The notes beneath the pieces were generated by a model. It was not told where the DNA came from. It saw nothing but the letters and a program-made list of their open reading frames with translations, and made no database searches. From positions 1 to 37,740 of the forward strand of contig DATFYA010000131.1 of NCBI GenBank assembly GCA_035315345.1: DNA of 37,740 nt, given 5' to 3'. This stretch comes from Candidatus Methylomirabilota bacterium (lineage in GTDB: Bacteria > Methylomirabilota > Methylomirabilia > Rokubacteriales > CSP1-6). Position numbers and translations under genes: made by a program. The first letter of the stretch is position 1. Each line of letters begins with the position of its first letter. This document shows positions 33,273-37,740 of this stretch, piece by piece.

Positions 33273-34055
33273 TCAACTCTTGATGTTCAGATCGGTCCAG
33301 AGCCGGCCCACTTGCACGAGCCCGGCTCCGACGTCGATGTCGCGGGGCAGGGCGACCCCCAGGATCACGCCGCCGTCACTCCGCAGGAAGGTCATCTCCG
33401 AGGCGCCTTCGACGACGCCGCGTCGCAGCGGCCCGAGCCCGGCCCGCGCGAGCGTGGCCGAGGCGATGCGATAGACCTGGATCATGTGCTGGGCGAGCTG
33501 CCGCTGACGCTCCTCGCTGCCCTGCGCGAACACGAGCGTGCCGTCGGTGTGGGTCAGGATGAGATCCCGCGCGCCCGGAGGCGGGCGGAGTCGGTCCGTG
33601 CTGATCGTGCCGACGGCGGCCGGAGCGGCCACCGCCGGCGCCGACCACGTGGCGACCATCTCCTGCAGCGCCTTGGCCTCGGGGAAGTCCGGAAAGTACT
33701 GGATGGCTCGATCCAGGAACGGCCGACAACCTTCGATGTCGCCCTCCTCCAGCGCGATGCGCGCGAGCCCGAACAGCGCGCGCGGATGATACGGGTCCAG
33801 CGCGAGCACGCGCCGGAACGATTCCTTGGCCGCGGGCATGTCGCGAAACACGACGTGGAGGTAGGCGTCGAGGAGATGTCCCACCGAGATATTGGGCGCG
33901 AGGCGCAGGCCTTCCGCGATCAGATCGGCCGCTTCCTCGTATCGGCCCTCGTGGCGATATTGGTCGGCCAGGCGGAACAGCGAGGCCGCGGAACGCGGCC
34001 GGACGAGACCGGTGAGGCCGCTCCAGGTGCGCTCGAGGAACGTGGCTAGACTCAC
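33273..34055 (-). CDS. TPR-repeat protein with C-terminal Roadblock-like domain
   Basis: A 260-residue protein. Residues 22-137 are about three tetratricopeptide repeats (SLFRLADQYRHEGRYEEAADLIAEGL; AKESFRRVLALDPYHPRALFGLARIALEEGD; PFLDRAIQYFPDFPEAKAL). Residues about 160-255 look like a Roadblock domain (ARDLILTHTDGTLVFAQG, a helix, EMTFLRSDGGVILGVALP). The start is a GTG at 34055 with GGGAGG 7 nt upstream. TPR proteins connect MglA to pilus motors in Myxococcus (SgmX), so a comparable adaptor role is plausible but unproven. It is first in a two-gene - strand unit. Confidence 0.8.
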   Translation of the reverse strand: MSLATFLERTWSGLTGLVRPRSAASLFRLADQYRHEGRYEEAADLIAEGLRLAPNISVGHLLDAYLHVVFRDMPAAKESFRRVLALDPYHPRALFGLARIALEEGDIEGCRPFLDRAIQYFPDFPEAKALQEMVATWSAPAVAAPAAVGTISTDRLRPPPGARDLILTHTDGTLVFAQGSEERQRQLAQHMIQVYRIASATLARAGLGPLRRGVVEGASEMTFLRSDGGVILGVALPRDIDVGAGLVQVGRLWTDLNIKS

Positions 34056-34110
34056 CCGCCGACCTCCCTCGTCCAGGGGTTACCCAGCCTGGAGATCATC
34101 GTTGACGAGC

Positions 34111-34116
34111 ATCATA
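34111..34116 (-). promoter_or_regulatory. Possible -10 element for the TPR-Roadblock/Roadblock unit
   Basis: On the - strand, 34116-34111 reads TATGAT, one base from the TATAAT consensus, 55 nt upstream of the GTG at 34055. No good -35 is present at 16-18 nt spacing. The 202-nt divergent gap (34056-34257) also contains a CCTCCG/CGGAGG hairpin at 34151-34170 and no gene. Confidence 0.3.
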
Positions 34117-34233
34117 ACATGCGGTCGTCGAGGCAATTCCAAACTCCGGGCCTCCGGCAAGCCTCGGAGGAGGGAAGAACCTTCCGGGCGGGCGCCGTCG
34201 TTGCGTCTTGGCGACCGCGCTGGGCCGAGGTGC

Positions 34234-34239
34234 TATAAC
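34234..34239 (+). promoter_or_regulatory. Possible -10 element for the GT-C-like gene
   Basis: TATAAC at 34234-34239 is a near-consensus -10 about 18 nt before the ATG at 34258. A TTGGCG at 34208-34213 is spaced 20 nt, longer than usual for a sigma-70 promoter. The implied leader is very short and lacks a Shine-Dalgarno sequence, so translation could be nearly leaderless. Confidence 0.3.
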
Positions 34240-34257
34240 TGGCCGCGGTCCGACACC

Positions 34258-35697
34258 ATGCGCCTATCGCCGCCCATGCTCCCCGCTGGCCTGCTCCTGC
34301 TGGTGCTGCTCGCGGCCGCGGCAATCTTCGCGATGGACGCCGGGCGCAGCGTCATCTTCCCGTACCCGCTGGACTACGGGGAAGGTCCGCTCCTGGAGCA
34401 AACGGTCCGCCTCGCGCATCTCGAAGGAATCTACCGGCCCGACCTGACGTCCCCGCCCTATACCGTGAGCAACTACCCTCCGGTCTACCCCTTGGTGCTC
34501 GCCCCGCTCGCCCGTGCCTCCGGGCCGGCGTTCTGGTATGGCCGCCTGCTGTCGGTCCTCAGCATGATCGCGGCCGCGATTCTCATCGGCTTGATCCTGA
34601 GATCGCTGACCGGTGACCCGTTCGCTTCCGCGATCGGCGGCCTCTTGCTCATCTCGTTTGCGCCGGCGGCATACTGGGCGTTGCTCTACCGGGTCGACGC
34701 GCTGGCCCTCGCCCTGAGCCTGGCCGGCCTGTACGTCTGTGCCCGGTACCCACGCGGCCGCCGGACGGTGGCCATTGCGGCCCTGCTGCTCACCGCCGCG
34801 ATCTACACCCGGCAATCCTACGGCGTGGCGGCGCCGCTGGCGGCTTGCGTCTGGCTCGCTCGAAGCGCCGGATGGCGCCGGGCGCTCACCCTGGCCGCGT
34901 CCATCGTCGCGCTGGGCATGGCCGTGTTCGCGGTCCTGGACCTCGCCAGCGGCGGTGGCTTTCGGTTCGACATCGTCACCGCCAATCTCAACACGTACGA
35001 CCCCGGCTCGCTCCTCCGGTATCTCGCCGACGTGTGGATGCTGATGCCGCTGGCCCTGATCGGCGCCGGCGTGTACGCGGTGTCCGCCGGCTGGTCGGCC
35101 GTGCCGTCCTGGCGACTCATCGCGCCCTACCTGGTCGGCGGTCTGCTCGCCGCGCTCACCATCGGCAAGGTGGGCTCCAACGTGAATTACCTGCTGGAGG
35201 CGGGGGCCGCGCTGAGCCTCTCCCTGGGCGCTCTCCTGGCCTGGCAGCGGCCGCGCTGGATCGCACAGGCTGCGATCGCGCTGCTTCTGGCGCTCGACGT
35301 GTCGCTGATGGTGCTGGCCTCGCCCTACCGGCCCGTCATCGAGGCCCGGCTCGCCGAGCGCGAGCCGGCGCAGCGCCTGCTCGGCATCGTGCACGACGCC
35401 CGTGGCGTCGTCCTGGCCGACGAGGACATCGGCTTGCTCCCGCTCGACGGGCGTCCGATCTACTTCCAGCCGTTCGAGATGACCCAGCTCGCGCGCGCCG
35501 GGCGGTGGGACCAGCGCCCCTTCCTGGATTCCCTCGAGCGGCAGGCCTTCGCGGCGATCCTGCTGTACCGCATCCCGCAGGTGCCGCTCCATCGGACGCG
35601 CTGGACCGACGAGATGCTCACGACGATCGAGCGCCGCTACGTGGTGGAGGAGCGCATCGGAGCGACCGAGGTCTACCGGCCTCGCCGCGGCGACTGA
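34258..35697 (+). CDS. GT-C-like integral membrane glycosyltransferase
   Basis: A 479-residue polytopic membrane protein with about ten hydrophobic segments. The N-terminal TM (about 10-27) is followed by an extracytoplasmic loop containing PLDYGEGPLLEQTV (D39, E42) and NYPPVYPLVLAPLA. An acidic pair in the first loop and a YPP motif are typical of the lipid-phosphate-sugar-dependent PMT/ArnT-like GT-C group. The C-terminal 110 residues (ADEDIGLLPLDGRPIYFQP) form a soluble extracytoplasmic domain. The ATG at 34258 follows a TATAAC box; no Shine-Dalgarno sequence is visible, and the longer open frame upstream lacks homology. The sugar and acceptor are unknown. It ends 9 nt from the next, convergent gene. 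Confidence 0.75.
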   Translation: MRLSPPMLPAGLLLLVLLAAAAIFAMDAGRSVIFPYPLDYGEGPLLEQTVRLAHLEGIYRPDLTSPPYTVSNYPPVYPLVLAPLARASGPAFWYGRLLSVLSMIAAAILIGLILRSLTGDPFASAIGGLLLISFAPAAYWALLYRVDALALALSLAGLYVCARYPRGRRTVAIAALLLTAAIYTRQSYGVAAPLAACVWLARSAGWRRALTLAASIVALGMAVFAVLDLASGGGFRFDIVTANLNTYDPGSLLRYLADVWMLMPLALIGAGVYAVSAGWSAVPSWRLIAPYLVGGLLAALTIGKVGSNVNYLLEAGAALSLSLGALLAWQRPRWIAQAAIALLLALDVSLMVLASPYRPVIEARLAEREPAQRLLGIVHDARGVVLADEDIGLLPLDGRPIYFQPFEMTQLARAGRWDQRPFLDSLERQAFAAILLYRIPQVPLHRTRWTDEMLTTIERRYVVEERIGATEVYRPRRGD

Positions 35698-35706
35698 CCG
35701 GAGCGA

Positions 35707-37740
35707 TCAGGTCGGGCGTCGCGGCAGCTCGATCAGCCAGAACTTCTGATCGCCCTTGATGAGCCGCGTGCCGTCCGAGAAGAAGGCAGCCATCAGGGCC
35801 ATCTTCGCCAGGTTCTCCTCCCGCGACCGCCGGTCGTCCACGATCGGGGAGCGACGGTAGTCCAGCAGCACGTCGTGGCGGACCAGCAGATGGGTGATGC
35901 CGTCGGCACGCACCCGCGCCCAGATGTCCTCCACCGTCGAGGCCTCGCGGACGTAGCGGGTGAGCGTGTAGTCCTCGAAGATGAAGTCGGAAAAGTGCGG
36001 TCGGTTCAGGTGGTAGGTGTCGCGTCGCATGTCGATCAGCCAGACCTTGGCGTCGAGCGGCAGGTCGCGATCGATCAGCTCGTAGTAGGCGTAGTAGTCC
36101 AGGCGTCGCCGCAGGTATTCCTCCCGCGTCTCACCCCCCAGCACGACGCGCAGGGGATCGAGCGTGAGGAACCAGGCCAGGATCACCGGAAGGCCGAGGG
36201 CCGCCGCGGCCAGCCCCAGCCAGCGCAGCGTGCGCGAGAGGCGCCCGTCGAGCGCGCTGCCGACGACCGCGGTCGAGACCGCGAGGGCCGGCACCGCGGG
36301 CAGCAAGTACCGGAGCTGCTGGCTCGAGAAGAGCCAGAAGACGAAGAGGCAGCCCGAGAGCAGGAGTCCCAGCCGCAGCTCGACGTCGAGCCGACGCGTC
36401 CAGAGCGCCCAGGCGAGCAGCGGAAGGGCGGCGACGACGGCGATGCCGAGGACTCCATCGAAGTAGGCCGGCTGGTCCGGCTGCGCGGTGATCGCCAGGC
36501 GCAAGGGCGCGAGGACGTAGTCGATCGGGGTCACCGTGTTGCCATAGAGCGAGAACCACGTGTCGTAGAGCTGTGAGCGCTCGAGGTCCCACCCGGCCGC
36601 CTGGGCCGGCCAGAGATGCAGGTAGAACGGAAAGAGCGGGCTGCCGGTCCGGATCCAGTTCCGCACGTACCAGGGAGCCGCCAGAGCACACCCGGCGGCC
36701 AGCGCGCCCACGATCGAGCCGGCCGCCGCCGCGGGCGATGGGCGCGCGCTCGATGGGGGGGCGCCCACACCCAGGACCCTCAGCAGCCCGAGCAGCGCGA
36801 GGGGAAGGATCAGGAAGGCGGCGCTCAGCTTGATCGCCAGAGCCCCCGCGACCCCGGCCACGATCCACGCGAGATGACGCGCGTCGAAGGTGACCCACCA
36901 TCGTCCGAAGGCGCGAATGGCCATGGCGGTGTAGGCGGTCATGGCGAGATCGACGTACTCGCTCGCCGCCACGTCGTAGACGGTCGGGATCCACGCCACC
37001 ATCACGGCCGCCGCGGCCGACCAGCCGCGTGAGGCGCCCCGCTCCCGGGCCCAGGCGTAGACGATGACCGTGAGGATCGGCGCGAAGAGGAAGATCGTGG
37101 CGCCGGCGGCGGCCTCCGCCGTGCGAGCACCGAGTGGAGCGCCGAGCAGCATGGCCCACACCGCGTGCATTTCCACGCCGAGGGGGTAGTAGCCCGCGAT
37201 GTTGTAGGGCACCTCGACGGCCCGCCCGGCCGCGATCCAGGCCTTCGGCAGGGCGAGATGGTAGAGCAGCGTGTCCTTCGCGGTGGGTGGCGCGAGGGCG
37301 ACGATGAGCGCCAGCGCCTGTCCTGTCACGATGAGCGTGAGAGCGGCCCACCCGCTCGTCCCGAGCGTCGCGCGAAGACCGGGCCGAGCGCGAGCGACGC
37401 CGGGCGCGGCCAGGACCAGCCCCACGATCAGCGCGACCACCGCCGCCGGCACGCGATACAGAGAAAGGAAGCCGAGAAAGAACCAGCTGATGGACCAGCC
37501 GGCCGCGCCGAGCAGCATGCGCTCGGCCACCCTCGCCACGTCGCGGTCTAGCGAGCCGGAACCGGTCGCCTCCTCGACGCGCGAGAGGATCGTGCGGCCC
37601 AGTCCGTACCATGCCACGCCGATCAGCGACGCGATGACCACGCCGGCCACGGACGAGACGAGCCCGGTGAGCCTCCAGACGGGACCCCGCGACAGCGCGC
37701 CGATGGACGCACCGATCAGCGCCGGCAGACGGCCGACGTC
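35707..37740 (-). CDS. GT-C-like membrane glycosyltransferase (5' end probably outside)
   Basis: A polytopic membrane protein, 647 residues if it begins at the GTG at 37650. The frame stays open to the window edge with the same G/C third-position bias, and no ATG, GTG or TTG occurs in frame beyond 37650, so the true start probably lies outside. With the GTG numbering, the loop after the third or fourth TM has PPTAKDTLLYHLALPKAWI (D126, H131) and YYPLGVEMHAVWAMLLG, resembling the acidic loop motif of PMT/ArnT-like GT-C enzymes. About ten to twelve TMs and a C-terminal soluble domain (about 515-647; RRDTYHLNRPHFSDFIFEDY) follow. The substrate is unknown. Confidence 0.72.
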   Translation of the reverse strand, partial: DVGRLPALIGASIGALSRGPVWRLTGLVSSVAGVVIASLIGVAWYGLGRTILSRVEEATGSGSLDRDVARVAERMLLGAAGWSISWFFLGFLSLYRVPAAVVALIVGLVLAAPGVARARPGLRATLGTSGWAALTLIVTGQALALIVALAPPTAKDTLLYHLALPKAWIAAGRAVEVPYNIAGYYPLGVEMHAVWAMLLGAPLGARTAEAAAGATIFLFAPILTVIVYAWARERGASRGWSAAAAVMVAWIPTVYDVAASEYVDLAMTAYTAMAIRAFGRWWVTFDARHLAWIVAGVAGALAIKLSAAFLILPLALLGLLRVLGVGAPPSSARPSPAAAAGSIVGALAAGCALAAPWYVRNWIRTGSPLFPFYLHLWPAQAAGWDLERSQLYDTWFSLYGNTVTPIDYVLAPLRLAITAQPDQPAYFDGVLGIAVVAALPLLAWALWTRRLDVELRLGLLLSGCLFVFWLFSSQQLRYLLPAVPALAVSTAVVGSALDGRLSRTLRWLGLAAAALGLPVILAWFLTLDPLRVVLGGETREEYLRRRLDYYAYYELIDRDLPLDAKVWLIDMRRDTYHLNRPHFSDFIFEDYTLTRYVREASTVEDIWARVRADGITHLLVRHDVLLDYRRSPIVDDRRSREENLAKMALMAAFFSDGTRLIKGDQKFWLIELPRRPT

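Noticed and set aside
1-37740. CRISPR arrays, insertion sequences, phage genes or attachment sites
   Set aside because: No regularly spaced repeats, transposase or integrase motifs, or terminal inverted repeats were seen; base usage is uniform.

Overview
High-GC bacterial chromosome window with three parts: the distal half of the S10-spc-alpha ribosomal protein cluster (1-12553, + strand), a short housekeeping block on the - strand (12600-17323), and a chemosensory/polarity locus built around an MglA-type GTPase (17799-34055), followed by two convergent membrane glycosyltransferase-like genes (34258-37740). Codons are strongly G/C at the third position throughout, so most long antisense reading frames are shadows. 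The ribosomal order (rpsS-rplV-rpsC-rplP-rpmC-rpsQ-rplN-rplX-rplE-rpsZ-rpsH-rplF-rplR-rpsE-rpmD-rplO-secY-adk-map-infA-rpmJ-rpsM-rpsK-rpsD-rpoA-rplQ), the LivK-type binding protein and the MglA/MglB genes suggest a soil or sediment lineage such as Candidatus Rokubacteria/Methylomirabilota. A myxobacterial or other former deltaproteobacterial relative is the main alternative. This assignment is inference; no marker was searched.

Ribosomal region: 26 genes, tightly packed, many with ATGA, GTGA or TAATG overlaps. S14, S4, L36 and the adenylate kinase LID all carry intact zinc cysteines. L5 has a roughly 59-residue low-complexity N-terminal extension, and S13 and L17 have extended tails. The only sizeable gap (9330-9440, infA to rpmJ) holds an imperfect 33-35 bp direct repeat.

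Housekeeping block (- strand): thioredoxin, thiamine-monophosphate kinase, two tandem CNNM/CBS/CorC membrane proteins and a dienelactone hydrolase family protein. The hydrolase converges on rplQ.

Sensory/polarity locus: a structured, motif-rich 475-nt intergenic region precedes one apparent transcription unit. It encodes a PilH-like receiver, CheW/PilI, a Tat-signal LivK-type binding protein, a PilJ-like chemoreceptor, a ChpA/PilL-like hybrid CheA with two Hpt domains, a degenerate receiver fused to DUF4388, a receiver fused to a Roadblock-like domain, a 1008-residue membrane protein with a duplicated unknown domain, MglA, MglB and a PilB ATPase with a TPR-like N-terminus. Two - strand genes, a Roadblock-like protein and a TPR-Roadblock protein, end 7 nt from pilB. 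The inferred logic is that an extracytoplasmic ligand sensed through the binding protein and receptor feeds a His-Asp relay. Receiver/Roadblock adaptors then act on MglA-GTP and its Roadblock partners, and the output is the PilB motor. No pilin, PilC, PilT, CheR or CheB gene lies in the window.
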